Below, one piece after another: positions 36,621-45,287 of a DNA stretch of 64,000 bases (position 1 is the first letter of the stretch; each line of letters opens with the position of its first letter). The notes below the pieces were generated by a model. That model made no database searches and had not been told where the DNA came from. It worked only from the letters and a program-made list of their open reading frames with translations. Origin of the DNA: Betaproteobacteria bacterium (GTDB lineage: Bacteria; Acidobacteriota; Terriglobia; Acidiferrales; UBA7541); the NCBI GenBank assembly GCA_903970165.1, contig CAJCHZ010000039.1, positions 1 through 64,000 of the forward strand. The letters are read 5' to 3'. Position numbers and translations under genes: made by a program.

Positions 36621-37727
36621 TCAGACCAACCGTTCTTTTCGCACAGTCAGTTTGTCAATCAGATCAAGCCGCGGCTCGAAGCCGATGCCTGGCCCCGTCG
36701 GCACGCGAATCGTGCCTTGCGAGGAGACGGTCACTTCCGGCTCGATAATGTCTTCATGCCAGTAGCGTTTGCTTGCGGTCACGTCGCCGGGCAACGTGAA
36801 ATTGGGCAGCGTCGAAAGAGCAATGTTGTGCGCCCGGCCGATTCCCGCCTCCAGCATTCCGCCGCACCACACCGGCATGCCAGCATTCTGGCAAAGATCG
36901 TGGATGCGCCGCGCCATCGTATGCCCGCCAACGCGCCCCATCTTGATGTTGATAATCTTGCACGCGCCCAAAGTAATCGCCGCCCGCGCCTGTTCCTCCG
37001 TATGAATGCATTCGTCAAGGCAAATCGGCGTCTCCAGCATTTTCTGCAGCTCTACATGCGAGAACAAATCGTCCCAGCCTAGCGGCTGCTCGATCATCAT
37101 CAGATAGAAACCTTCCAGCTGCTTCAGAAGGCGCCAATCCTCCATGCGGTAAGCCGAGTTGGCGTCTACCATCAACTTCGTGCCTGGAAACTCTTCGCGC
37201 AAACGCTTCACTTGCGGCAATTCTTTTCCCGGCTTGATCTTGATTTTGATCCGCTGATAACCCGCCGCAAGCTCCCTCCGCACCGCCGCAGCCAGTTCAT
37301 CCAGGGAATCCTTAATCCCAATCGAAACGCCGCTCGAAATTTCCTCGCGTGTCCCGCCAAGCAACTTCGCCAGCGGCACTCCCTTCTGCTTAGCCTCAGC
37401 GTCCCAAATCGCGGATTCCAGAGCGGCTTTCGCCATGTTGTGCCCGCGGATCGGGTCGAGCAAGTCCGCAATATCGGCGGCCGCGGCAAACTCTTTTCCC
37501 CTGAGCATCGGCCAGACGAACTCGCGCAGCATCAGCCAAGCCGTGCCTGAAGTTTCCGGACTATAGAACGGTGCGTCCCCTGCAACGCATTCACCCCAGC
37601 CAGCCACTCCGTCCGTCTTCGCTTCCACCAGAATGATGTGCCGCTCTTCCATCCGCTCGTTGCTCGTCTGGAACGGAGCAATCAGCTTCATCCGAATTTC
37701 CCGCAGTGTGACTTCTTCTATGCGCAT
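36621..37727 (-). CDS. menC: Enolase-superfamily o-succinylbenzoate synthase / N-acylamino acid racemase (NSAR/OSBS)
   Basis: A 368-residue member of the muconate-lactonising-enzyme subgroup. Catalytic residues are recognisable: the KIKIK lysines (161-165), metal ligands Asp188 (MVDAN), Glu213 (IEQPLGWDD) and Asp238 (CLDECIH), and the opposite-face Lys262 (NIKMGR). The layout and length match Amycolatopsis-type NSAR/OSBS enzymes. OSBS activity would serve menaquinone synthesis, while NSAR activity racemises N-succinyl amino acids. The upstream neighbour is a COG3375-like GNAT, which by known gene context favours the D-amino-acid N-succinylation/racemisation pathway. No other men genes are present. 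The symbol is used by family convention. Confidence 0.9.
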   Translation of the reverse strand: MRIEEVTLREIRMKLIAPFQTSNERMEERHIILVEAKTDGVAGWGECVAGDAPFYSPETSGTAWLMLREFVWPMLRGKEFAAAADIADLLDPIRGHNMAKAALESAIWDAEAKQKGVPLAKLLGGTREEISSGVSIGIKDSLDELAAAVRRELAAGYQRIKIKIKPGKELPQVKRLREEFPGTKLMVDANSAYRMEDWRLLKQLEGFYLMMIEQPLGWDDLFSHVELQKMLETPICLDECIHTEEQARAAITLGACKIINIKMGRVGGHTMARRIHDLCQNAGMPVWCGGMLEAGIGRAHNIALSTLPNFTLPGDVTASKRYWHEDIIEPEVTVSSQGTIRVPTGPGIGFEPRLDLIDKLTVRKERLV

Positions 37728-37748
37728 CGCTTCTCTTTCTCGTCGAAA

Positions 37749-38492
37749 CTAAAAATCGCTCCACGGCTCCAACAAATACGAGGCTCCGGTAGCGCTCCTC
37801 CGGATGCCGACCGCGGCATATCCGCGCGCAAACCATGCAGCGAACTCCTGGGCGACGCGCGCTTGTACCTTCGCCACCTGCGCCCTGTCGTTTTGCTTCC
37901 AGCCATCTAATTCGGAAGGCAGCTCGATCTTCGCGGCCGCCTCCTCGGGATCCTTAGTCAGTTCCTCGATTGCCGCCACCACGCGCGCGGAGTCCAACCG
38001 CCACTCTGCCGATAGCCGGTCGGTCGGCAGCCCCAGGTGCAGCGGACTCGACGTCAATCCGTAATGATTCGGAAGATATTTTCGGGCAATTGCGCCAAGC
38101 CGGTTCAAATTGAAGTACCCATTGCGCGTCTCGAGGGGATCAAACGTCCAAAGAACCAGCCTAATTCCCCGCCCCAGCGCCTCTTCCCGCTGAAAAAGCT
38201 TCAGCGCCCGCCCAACACCCCGGTCGCGATACTCGTCCAGCACTCCGGTCATGTGCGAGTGCAGAAAAACGGTGCCGTCTCGAAATCCTGCCACAGCTAG
38301 AGTAAATCCCACCATTCGCTCGCCGTCGAACGCGCCCAGAACTTGCCCGCCAGTGTGCGACGCCACTACAAATAGCGTCACCGGCTCGACTTCCAAATCC
38401 TCTTCCCCCCAGATTTCCTTCTCCAAGGCAACGCACCGGTGAAATTCCTCGATGCCAGAGCATTTTCGTACGACGATCCCATCGCTCATCAA
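37749..38492 (-). CDS. GNAT-family acetyltransferase (COG3375-like, NSAR-associated)
   Basis: A 247-residue GNAT protein. The acetyl-CoA-binding motif A region appears as VLDEYRDRGVGRALKLFQRE, following the strand FLHSHMTGV. Family segments include LVLWTFDPLETRNGYFNLNR and YLPNHYGLTSSPLHLGLPTD, both characteristic of the predicted GNATs found beside NSAR/OSBS enzymes. In Geobacillus the equivalent enzyme N-succinylates amino acids. Its start overlaps the mazG stop (ATGA at 38489-38492), and its own stop is 21 bases before the racemase gene. Confidence 0.87.
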   Translation of the reverse strand: MMSDGIVVRKCSGIEEFHRCVALEKEIWGEEDLEVEPVTLFVVASHTGGQVLGAFDGERMVGFTLAVAGFRDGTVFLHSHMTGVLDEYRDRGVGRALKLFQREEALGRGIRLVLWTFDPLETRNGYFNLNRLGAIARKYLPNHYGLTSSPLHLGLPTDRLSAEWRLDSARVVAAIEELTKDPEEAAAKIELPSELDGWKQNDRAQVAKVQARVAQEFAAWFARGYAAVGIRRSATGASYLLEPWSDF

Positions 38493-39436
38493 GCTTTACG
38501 CCCTTTCGCAGCCATCGTCTTGGCATCTCCCTCAGCCCGCTTCGCCGTTTCCCAGAACTCTTCCATCTGCCCGCGAGGAATATCCGCCAGCGCCTTCCCG
38601 CCGCGCAACGCTAGCTCTTCCATTCGGCGAAACCGCGAGGAAAACTTCGCATTGGCCTTCTTGAGAGCAATCTCCGGATCAATATGCAAAAACCGCGCCA
38701 AATTCACCGTGGCGAACAGCAAATCCCCCATCTCCTCTTCCGTCCTGGCAGTATTCTTCGCGCCAATCGCCCCGCGCAACTCGCCAGTTTCCTCGTTAAT
38801 TTTCTCGAAAACGCCTTCGACGTTATCCCAATCAAAACCAATCCGGGAGGCCCGCCGCGTCAAATGAAGCCCTTCTAACGCCGCCGGCAAAGCCTTGGAA
38901 ACACCGTCCAATAACGATGCGGGCTTTTTCTCTTTCTCAGCCCCCTCCGGCTTTTCCTTCCCTGCCGCAATCCGCTCTTCTTTCTTAATCTGCTCCCAGT
39001 TCTTGAGGACTTCCGCCGAATCCTTGGCCCGCTTCTCACCAAAAACATGCGGATGCCGCCGCACCATCTTGTCGTGTACCTCGCGAATCACATCCGAAAC
39101 GGTGAACCGCCCCTCTTCCTTCGCAATCTGCGAGTGAAACACGATTTGCAGGAGCAGATCGCCCATCTCCTCTGCAAACTTGGCATCGTCCCCGCCTTCC
39201 ATTGCCTCCAAAACTTCGTAGGCCTCCTCAATTAAATAAGTTCGCAAAGTGGCATGTGTCTGTTCGCGGTCCCAAGGGCATCCATCCGGCGCTCGCAGCC
39301 GCGCCTGCACAGCCGCCAGCTTCTCGAACCACTTCCCGGCGGTCAAACGTGCGTCTTTCGACGTCGCGCGAGGTCTCGCATGAGATGACGCCACTTGCCT
39401 TGCCTTCGTACTTGCCATCTTCTTTTTGCCAGCCAT
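38489..39436 (-). CDS. mazG: Nucleoside triphosphate pyrophosphohydrolase MazG
   Basis: House-cleaning enzyme hydrolysing (d)NTPs to NMPs. About 315 aa with two MazG folds: the first shows CPWDREQTHATLRTYLIEEA and YEVLEAMEGGDDAKFAEEMG (EExxE metal motifs), the second SRIGFDWDNVEGVFEKINEE and EEMGDLLFATVNLARF. The start is set at the ATG at 39436; the frame extends to a TTG at 39466. The ~35-residue basic N-terminus is non-conserved. It is the first gene of a four-gene coupled operon with the GNAT, the racemase and the LeuB-like dehydrogenase. It diverges from the aldolase gene. Confidence 0.93.
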   Translation of the reverse strand: MAGKKKMASTKARQVASSHARPRATSKDARLTAGKWFEKLAAVQARLRAPDGCPWDREQTHATLRTYLIEEAYEVLEAMEGGDDAKFAEEMGDLLLQIVFHSQIAKEEGRFTVSDVIREVHDKMVRRHPHVFGEKRAKDSAEVLKNWEQIKKEERIAAGKEKPEGAEKEKKPASLLDGVSKALPAALEGLHLTRRASRIGFDWDNVEGVFEKINEETGELRGAIGAKNTARTEEEMGDLLFATVNLARFLHIDPEIALKKANAKFSSRFRRMEELALRGGKALADIPRGQMEEFWETAKRAEGDAKTMAAKGRKA

Positions 39437-39641
39437 TGCCCTGAGGGTCTCCCAACCATGCAACAAACGTTACACTCTACGGCGCGCCGCAAACTTTGAC
39501 AAGCACGCTCCCGCAATGTTTCTGAACATAGCACTATCTATTCGAAGGTCTCAGGACACAAATTTCTCTGATCCTTTTGGCCGTCGCTGGCATCGAACGC
39601 ATGCGGGAAAGGCTCACCTCGTCCAAGAGGAGACGATTCAC

Positions 39642-40529
39642 ATGAAATCATTACGAAATCTCTTGCAAGAAGCTCAACAAAACAAACGGGCCATTGGCCA
39701 CTTCAATATTTCCGACCTCGTTCTCGTAAAGGCAGTGTTCAGCGCCGCCCGGGATCTGAATGTTCCTGTCCTGGTCGGGCTATCCGAGGGCGAGCGCGAG
39801 TTTGTCGGCACCCGCCAAATTGCAGCCTTTATCCGCGCTCTGCGCGACGAGTTTGACTACCCCATTTATCTCAACGCCGATCACACGCACTCTCTCGCGA
39901 AAGGTGTTGAGACAGCAAAAGCCGGCTTTGATTCCATCGTTTTTGATCTGTCCGCGCTCCCCTTCGAGGAAAATATCCGCCAGACAAAGCAAGCCGTCGA
40001 AGCGCTCAAATCGATCAACCCCGCGATGCTGGTCGAAGGCGAAATCGGGGACATTGGTTCCGGCTCAGAAATTCACGACAAAGCTCCCGACTTGGCTAAA
40101 GGCCTTTCTTCCCCCGAGGAGGCTAAACATTTTGTGGAAAGCACAGGAGTGGACATCCTGGCTCCCGCAGTCGGCAACATGCACGGCATGCTCAAAAGCA
40201 TGGTGGCGGGCGAAACGAAAAAGCACCTGCAAATCGATCGCATCGCCGCCATTAAGCAAGCCACGGGAGTCTTTCTGACCCTTCACGGCGGCTCCGGTAC
40301 AGAAGACGCAGATTTCGTCCGGGCCATCCCCGCAGGAATCAACATCATCCACATCAATACGGAACTTCGCGTCGCCTGGAGACGCGGCGTAGAAGAAGGC
40401 CTGGCCAAGAATCCCGATGAAGTCGTGCCATACAAGATCCTGCCGCCCGCCGTTGACAGAGTGAAAGAGGTAGTCGCATCTCGCCTCAGGCTTTTCAACG
40501 GTGAGCAGCACTTCGCCCACGCGAAGTAG
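39642..40529 (+). CDS. Class II fructose/tagatose-bisphosphate-type aldolase
   Basis: A zinc-dependent class II aldolase, 295 aa. The start is the ATG at 39642 with an AGAGGAGA RBS. The family opening KSLRNLLQEAQQNKRAIGHF is followed by LNADHTHS (zinc His and catalytic Asp), LVEGEIGDIG, APAVGNMHGM (second zinc His) and LTLHGGSGTEDADF (third zinc His). FBP or tagatose-1,6-bisphosphate could be the substrate, and the divergence from canonical Fba makes a KbaY/GatY-like role plausible. A perfect-stem hairpin follows the stop. Confidence 0.92.
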   Translation: MKSLRNLLQEAQQNKRAIGHFNISDLVLVKAVFSAARDLNVPVLVGLSEGEREFVGTRQIAAFIRALRDEFDYPIYLNADHTHSLAKGVETAKAGFDSIVFDLSALPFEENIRQTKQAVEALKSINPAMLVEGEIGDIGSGSEIHDKAPDLAKGLSSPEEAKHFVESTGVDILAPAVGNMHGMLKSMVAGETKKHLQIDRIAAIKQATGVFLTLHGGSGTEDADFVRAIPAGINIIHINTELRVAWRRGVEEGLAKNPDEVVPYKILPPAVDRVKEVVASRLRLFNGEQHFAHAK

Positions 40530-40534
40530 AGAAA

Positions 40535-40556
40535 GTGGCACAGGCTTCAGCCTGTC
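40535..40556 (+). repeat. Short palindrome (ACAGGCT-TC-AGCCTGT)
   Basis: A perfect 7-bp inverted repeat (40540-40555) just after the aldolase stop. Related elements lie at 5818-5842 and 20414-20434, all at gene ends. Confidence 0.5.
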
Positions 40557-40581
40557 CGCGGTTTACGCATTGCCAAAAACA

Positions 40582-40618
40582 AAACCGGCGAGCCTCTGAC
40601 TTAAGGGCGCGCCGGTTT
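40582..40618 (+). terminator. Hairpin between convergent aldolase and DUF3300 genes
   Basis: AAACCGGCG (40582-40590) pairs perfectly with CGCCGGTTT (40610-40618) across a 19-base loop. The A-rich left flank and T-rich right edge let it work in both directions, suiting the convergent neighbours. Confidence 0.6.
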
Positions 40619-40647
40619 CTAAAGTGACAATCAGCTGACATCCATCC

Positions 40648-41574
40648 TTAGTGCGGCCGGTGGTGTTCTTCCGCATGCGCGTGACCCTCGCGCATATTCC
40701 GCCGTTCCGCTTCGCTACGCCGAATCAATTCATGCCCTTCCGCGCGCCGACCGGCATCCCAGCGCCGCACTCCCGGTCCCCAGCCGGCATGTACATACAC
40801 GCCTCGGTTTACCCAGGTCCGGCCCCAGGGTCGGCCGGCAATGAACACGGCGTGTCCACCCCAGTCAAAGTAGTGGGGGTAGCCCCAGCCCCAGGGATGA
40901 AACCACGCGCCAATCGTTACGCCAAATCCAAATCCGATAGCCCCGCCAATAAAAAACCCGGGCCGAGGCGCAAAGAAAACCACTGCCGGATCATAATAGG
41001 GCACCACAACGAACTCCGGATTCACAGGCTCGATCGTAATGTACGGTCCGCCGCTTACAACAATCTGCCCATTCGTGCGCAGGTAGCCGAAATCCTTGGC
41101 CTTCTGCCGCTCTCTCTGTACGGCGTCCATTACATCCTGACGCTGTGCCAGAAATGCGTTCCCCAAGTCGGTAGTCCAATTCATATCCGAAGCCATCGTG
41201 TCCAGAACCGATGGGAACGGCAGAATGGCTTGGACGCTTGGATCCCAAGGCAGTTGATCCGCAGTGATCGCGTTGGCCAGCGCCTGGCCGCTCAAATAGT
41301 GATGCTCGTCGGCCCACTTGGCGGCGTCGGGAATATCATTCGGATACGTCGCGGCAGTCATAACCTGTGCCAGCAGTGAATCGGGGTACAGCGCGACTCG
41401 CGAGACCAGCTTGTCCAGCTGTTCCGGCGTAAAAGACGGCGGCGGCGCCTGATCCTGCGGCGAAGGAACCCGGTCTGTAGACTGTGCTAACGCTCCGTCC
41501 GGCAAACAGCCCAGGAGAAGCGCCAGTGTCAGCAGGCATGCAATTACTTTCGTGGCTTGCTTTGTGTAAAACAT
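40648..41574 (-). CDS. Exported DUF3300 domain protein
   Basis: A 308-residue secreted protein of unknown function. The start at 41574 has a GAGGAAGC RBS and gives a signal peptide (AACLLTLALLLGCLPDGALA-like stretch; the Cys could make it a lipoprotein). The DUF3300 core is clear: LDKLVSRVALYPDSLLAQVM, TAATYPNDI, NWTTDLGNAFLAQRQDVMDA, and VVPYYDPAVVF. The tail is unusually rich in Gly, Trp and His (HPWGWGYPHYFDWGGHAVF, ending EGHAHAEEHHRPH), which might bind metal. It is single-gene and convergent with the aldolase. Confidence 0.9.
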   Translation of the reverse strand: MFYTKQATKVIACLLTLALLLGCLPDGALAQSTDRVPSPQDQAPPPSFTPEQLDKLVSRVALYPDSLLAQVMTAATYPNDIPDAAKWADEHHYLSGQALANAITADQLPWDPSVQAILPFPSVLDTMASDMNWTTDLGNAFLAQRQDVMDAVQRERQKAKDFGYLRTNGQIVVSGGPYITIEPVNPEFVVVPYYDPAVVFFAPRPGFFIGGAIGFGFGVTIGAWFHPWGWGYPHYFDWGGHAVFIAGRPWGRTWVNRGVYVHAGWGPGVRRWDAGRRAEGHELIRRSEAERRNMREGHAHAEEHHRPH

Positions 41575-41925
41575 TTGCTTCCTCTCTCTCTCTAATTTCG
41601 CTCGAGCCTGGTTTTGAAACTTTCCTGCGTATTGAAATGCGCAGCCGCTCGATTTGGTTTCAACTTCTTCCTTCCTCTTCCACTTTCTATAACACTCGAT
41701 TTTAGGAAAACTCTCGATACCCGTCTCTACAGGAATCTCCCGATGGCCGCACGCAACAAGCGCCACAAATCTAAGGAGTAGCGCAGCCGCAAGGAACTTA
41801 CGCTGTTCTTTTTAGCTGCGTTTAACTGCGGCTCTCTCCCTTTGCGATACACTTTCCGGGAAACCAGGATCGGCTTCAGACCGTCCAATAAATAGCTGCT
41901 CCGTTAGCTGGCACATGAAAACGGA
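41575..41925. other. Intergenic region between divergent DUF3300 and DsbD-like genes
   Basis: About 350 bases that should hold both divergent promoters. I see no convincing gene, repeat or RNA motif. A four-codon mini-frame (ATG at 41914) overlaps the DsbD-like start as ATGA. Confidence 0.4.
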
Positions 41926-42807
41926 ATGAGAAGGTGCGACACAGCCTCGGTTTTCCCCGCGCGATTCACCATTGCATTCGCTTTGCTCCTCTGCGCACCG
42001 GCCGCACCCGCAATCGCCGCACCGATACCGCACGGCACGCTGGAACTTTTCGCTGAAAATTCCTGGGTCACTCCGGGGCACGACTTTTCTCTCGGCCTTC
42101 ATTTCCAGCTCGAAAAAGGCTGGCACATCTATTGGATCAATCCAGGCGATTCGGGCGAGCCGCCTCGCGTCACCTGGCAATTGCCAAACGGTCTAACCGC
42201 CGCTCCAATCCAGTGGCCTGTTCCCCGCCGTCTCGGAACTTCCAGCATCGTTGATTTTGGTTACCAAGACGCCGTGATGCTGCTCGTGCCGATGCATGCG
42301 GACGCCAGCCTCGCAACAAAGACACCGGCACAGATCGCGGGGGAAGTAAAACTTCTCGTTTGCCGCGAGCTGTGTGTCCCCGGCAAAGCGCAGCTCTCCT
42401 TAACCCTCCCGGTCAACCCGGAGGCGCCTGTGCCGGAAGCGCGAACGCGTGATTTGTTTGCGGCCACGCGCAAATCTCTGCCGCGCCCCGCCCCGGCGAG
42501 GTGGAGTTTTCGCGTGGACGACACAAAAGACTCCTTCGAATTAATCGCCAGCGGCGGCAGCCACATCGCAAGCGCGGCATTCTTCCCCTTGGCCGAATCC
42601 CAGATTGATAATTCCGCGCCGCAAAAGGTCGTGCCGCGTGCTGCCGGCTTTCGGCTAACCTTGCGCAAGTCGGATCAGCTTCTTAAACCGATCCAGCACC
42701 TGAACGGTGTGCTTGTTCTCTCCGCAGATCGGGCCTACGTTATCGATGCGCCCGTCGGAGAGCATGCCGCCGCTGGAGCATCCGCGTCGGGAGTTGGCAG
42801 CCATTAG
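41926..42807 (+). CDS. DsbD N-terminal-domain-like (ScsB/DsbD-alpha) periplasmic protein
   Basis: A 293-residue secreted protein with a signal peptide (ARFTIAFALLLCAPAAPAIA). It resembles the N-terminal immunoglobulin-like domain of thiol:disulfide interchange proteins DsbD/ScsB: GLHFQLEKGWHIYWINPGDS, PRVTWQLP, and the redox pair in LLVCRELCVPGKAQLSLTLP (Cys-x3-Cys). The membrane and thioredoxin domains of full DsbD are absent, so it is a stand-alone alpha domain. It is followed after 28 bases by an exported redoxin, so the two probably form a periplasmic thiol-redox pair. Confidence 0.85.
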   Translation: MRRCDTASVFPARFTIAFALLLCAPAAPAIAAPIPHGTLELFAENSWVTPGHDFSLGLHFQLEKGWHIYWINPGDSGEPPRVTWQLPNGLTAAPIQWPVPRRLGTSSIVDFGYQDAVMLLVPMHADASLATKTPAQIAGEVKLLVCRELCVPGKAQLSLTLPVNPEAPVPEARTRDLFAATRKSLPRPAPARWSFRVDDTKDSFELIASGGSHIASAAFFPLAESQIDNSAPQKVVPRAAGFRLTLRKSDQLLKPIQHLNGVLVLSADRAYVIDAPVGEHAAAGASASGVGSH

Positions 42808-42835
42808 CAACAATATTGAAGGAGGCACCACAGTC

Positions 42836-43459
42836 ATGAAACGCTCGATTCCCGGTCCGATGTTCCTCATCCTCGCCACTTGCGCCGCTCTGCTGTTGAT
42901 TGGCGCCGCCAAGGTTGGCGATACCGCTCCAAACTTCACCGCTACGGCAAGCAACGGCAAAATCGTTCATCTCTCCGACTATTCCGGCAAATATGTCGTT
43001 CTCGAATGGCACAACAAGGGCTGCCCCTACGTCGGAAAGCAGTACAACAGCGGCAATATGCAGCGGCTGCAAAAGCAGTGGACCGCTCGCGGCGTCGTCT
43101 GGCTCACGATTATCTCTTCAGCCCCAGGCAAACAGGGCTATGTAACCGCCGGCGAAGAAAACGCCTACCTGGCGAAAATGCAAGCCGCGCCCACGGCCGC
43201 GTTGCTCGACCCAACCGGCGAGATCGGCCACCTCTACGACGCCAAAACTTCCCCGCACATGATCGTCATCAACGCGCAAGGCACCGTCATCTATAACGGC
43301 GCCATTGACGACAAGCCCACAACCGACCTGGGTGACGTCCCCGGCGCAACCAATTACGTCAGCCTCGCTCTCGAACAATCCCTCGCCGGCAAACAAGTCG
43401 CCACACCCGCCACCCGCCCCTACGGATGCTCTGTGAAATACTCCGATTCCTCCCATTAA
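42836..43459 (+). CDS. Exported thioredoxin-fold redoxin (peroxiredoxin/AhpC-TSA-like)
   Basis: A 207-residue protein with a hydrophobic leader (MFLILATCAALLLIGAAK) and thioredoxin fold starting KVGDTAPNFTATASNGKIVH. The active site is a single cysteine in HNKGCPYVGKQYNSGNMQ, with no CxxC. A GAPT-like TPTAALLDPTGEIGHLYDAK stretch and cis-Pro region follow, and a second Cys sits near the end (YGCSVKY). That pattern fits a peroxiredoxin-like thiol peroxidase rather than a TlpA reductase. The start at 42836 has a GGAGG RBS. It is paired with the DsbD-alpha-like gene upstream. Confidence 0.85.
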   Translation: MKRSIPGPMFLILATCAALLLIGAAKVGDTAPNFTATASNGKIVHLSDYSGKYVVLEWHNKGCPYVGKQYNSGNMQRLQKQWTARGVVWLTIISSAPGKQGYVTAGEENAYLAKMQAAPTAALLDPTGEIGHLYDAKTSPHMIVINAQGTVIYNGAIDDKPTTDLGDVPGATNYVSLALEQSLAGKQVATPATRPYGCSVKYSDSSH

Positions 43460-43551
43460 CACGGAATAAACGCCTAGGCCGGCCCGGCCACGCATCGCCA
43501 TGTGATGAGGGCAGATCGAGCGTATTTCCCTGAGCGTTTCCTTCCAAACCG

Positions 43552-43580
43552 TTGACGAAACTCTCGTCGCTTCCTAGACT
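43552..43580 (+). promoter_or_regulatory. Promoter for the 43.6-kb membrane protein gene
   Basis: TTGACG (43552-43557) and TAGACT (43575-43580) spaced by exactly 17 bases, about 50 bases upstream of the chosen start. The TTG inside the -35 also opens the longer frame, which argues against that longer start. Confidence 0.4.
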
Positions 43581-43632
43581 GAAATCCATATTGTCAGTCC
43601 TTTTGCTTGCCAGAAAATTGGAAATATGTCAG

Positions 43633-44127
43633 ATGGCATTTCTCATGAGCAACTCCACCAATCTTCTCATCGCACTGGTTGGCGGCGGAGCCATGTTCAG
43701 CTGGGTGATATATGCTCTCGTCTGGTTGAAGGTCGCTCACGCGAGTCTGCGGCGGTTACTCGCGGATAGGTTTTCTGACCGCAAGTGCCCTGTCCCCATC
43801 GCGCCGGTTCAGAAGACCAAACGTGGCCCGATTTCATTGTACGAGGCCTACCACGACATCGCCGACAGCGGACTCGTACTGCTGATCGGGAGAATATCCA
43901 GGGGGAACGTGATCTACAGTACTCCGGGGGGCGTTATGACTGGCGGGCCTTCTGCGCCGTGGGCTTTCGGCGTATTCAAGCCGGGCGGCGGGCCTGATTT
44001 TCTCGAACGAGTGCGCAAACAGCGCCACGTCGTCCTTGCGACATTGATCGATGGCGGCGCTCTTGTTGTCTGGGACGACCGCCCCTCGCGGACCTCTGTG
44101 CTGAGGCACCTTGACAAGATGCGCTGA
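43633..44127 (+). CDS. Uncharacterised single-pass membrane protein
   Basis: About 164 residues, unrecognised. One N-terminal TM helix (NLLIALVGGGAMFSWVIYALVW) is followed by a soluble domain of ~130 residues with a Gly/Pro-rich middle (VIYSTPGGVMTGGPSAPWAF, GVFKPGGGPDFLE). The start is uncertain between 43633 and 43645, and a promoter-like pair lies upstream. No family is proposed. The neighbours (redoxin before, LRV protein after, opposite strand) give no functional clue. Confidence 0.55.
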   Translation: MAFLMSNSTNLLIALVGGGAMFSWVIYALVWLKVAHASLRRLLADRFSDRKCPVPIAPVQKTKRGPISLYEAYHDIADSGLVLLIGRISRGNVIYSTPGGVMTGGPSAPWAFGVFKPGGGPDFLERVRKQRHVVLATLIDGGALVVWDDRPSRTSVLRHLDKMR

Positions 44128-44160
44128 GCGCGTGGGAAGAAATCCGAGACGTGCCCGGTG

Positions 44161-45141
44161 CTAACGCCGCCGTAATTGTCGCGCCAGTCGCGCTTTCAGC
44201 TCCGGCGGCGCAGTCGAGCTAGCCACTGCCGCGCGAACGCTCGCATCACTGTCGAGCCCGAGCGCAGTCCATATCTCGACGGTCGCGTGGGGATTGCAGG
44301 CGACGCGGATCCTGACGCTGGTGACAGGATCCGTCGTCAGGTCGGCGAGTGTTGATGCCGGAGTGATCCGATTTGACGCGACACCTTCCCTCACCCCGAC
44401 GACGGGATCGTTCGCCAGAGCGGCCAGCACGGAGGCGGGCGTCGCAGGATTTCCCGCGACGAGAGTTCGCACCAAAGCATCCGCATCACCCGCCAGCTGG
44501 GCGGCCATCTCCGGGGGCGCTAACGGATGACTCGCGAAGATCCGTCGCACGTCCAACGTATCGGTCAGCCACTGCATGCGCGGTGGCAGGCTGCGATTCC
44601 CCTGCGCCTTGAGGCGCACACGGGGATCGTGATCGCCGGCCAGCAGCTCGAGAATCGCAAGTGGACACCGCACACTCGCCGCGGGTGCCCATCGCGCATC
44701 GCTGCGCTCGTCATGCGCCAGCAGCGCAAATAAATCGATATCCGCGTTCTTATGGAGGGCGATGTCGAGCAGCATCTGCGGATCAGCACCCGGCACGATT
44801 CGCTTTAACAGGGCCGCCGGCGCCGCCGGGTGCCTGATAACCAATTGGCGGGCGTACCTGCCCCATTCCGCGAGCGGTGCCAGCTCCTCGGCCGGCAGTG
44901 TCGGATCAGCCGGAATCGGCTCGCGCAGGCGAGCGGACGGCCCGCGGCCAACCACGGCCCCGTTCCAGTCGCGGTATTCTTCCTCGGGGCCGTCGTGGCG
45001 TGCGTAGGGCGCATCGTATGCACCCAGGCGCATCAGAAATCGCGTGATCTCCGACTCGTGATCGTCGAGCAACTCTTCGCGGCGGTCAACATCGTACACA
45101 TCGAGCGCTTCGCGAAGCACCCCGAGCTTCTCGGCGTCCAT
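44161..45141 (-). CDS. Leucine-rich-repeat-variant (LRV/HEAT-like) repeat protein
   Basis: A 326-residue protein whose C-terminal ~180 residues are a chain of ~24-residue alpha repeats of the form 'D..VR..VA.NP.TP..VL..LA'. Examples are ALVRTLVAGNPATPASVLAA, VGVREGVASNRITPAS, and TSVRIRVACNPHATVEI. This is the variant leucine-rich repeat (LRV) pattern. The N-terminal ~130 residues have acidic stretches and no recognised domain. It probably scaffolds a protein interaction in the cytoplasm; there is no signal peptide. It is very GC-rich compared with the next gene, consistent with different origins. Confidence 0.8.
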   Translation of the reverse strand: MDAEKLGVLREALDVYDVDRREELLDDHESEITRFLMRLGAYDAPYARHDGPEEEYRDWNGAVVGRGPSARLREPIPADPTLPAEELAPLAEWGRYARQLVIRHPAAPAALLKRIVPGADPQMLLDIALHKNADIDLFALLAHDERSDARWAPAASVRCPLAILELLAGDHDPRVRLKAQGNRSLPPRMQWLTDTLDVRRIFASHPLAPPEMAAQLAGDADALVRTLVAGNPATPASVLAALANDPVVGVREGVASNRITPASTLADLTTDPVTSVRIRVACNPHATVEIWTALGLDSDASVRAAVASSTAPPELKARLARQLRRR

Positions 45142-45287
45142 CGCTCAAGCCTACATCAGATTCGTGGAAACCCGGGAAAACGTCAGCCCGGCTCTCGAAC
45201 GGAAACCGGGGATTGCCCCCATGTTTCAATTGTGATTAATGGCAGAAACGGAGTGTTCCTCTACTTTCGTGTTAGTGTATCGACTCC

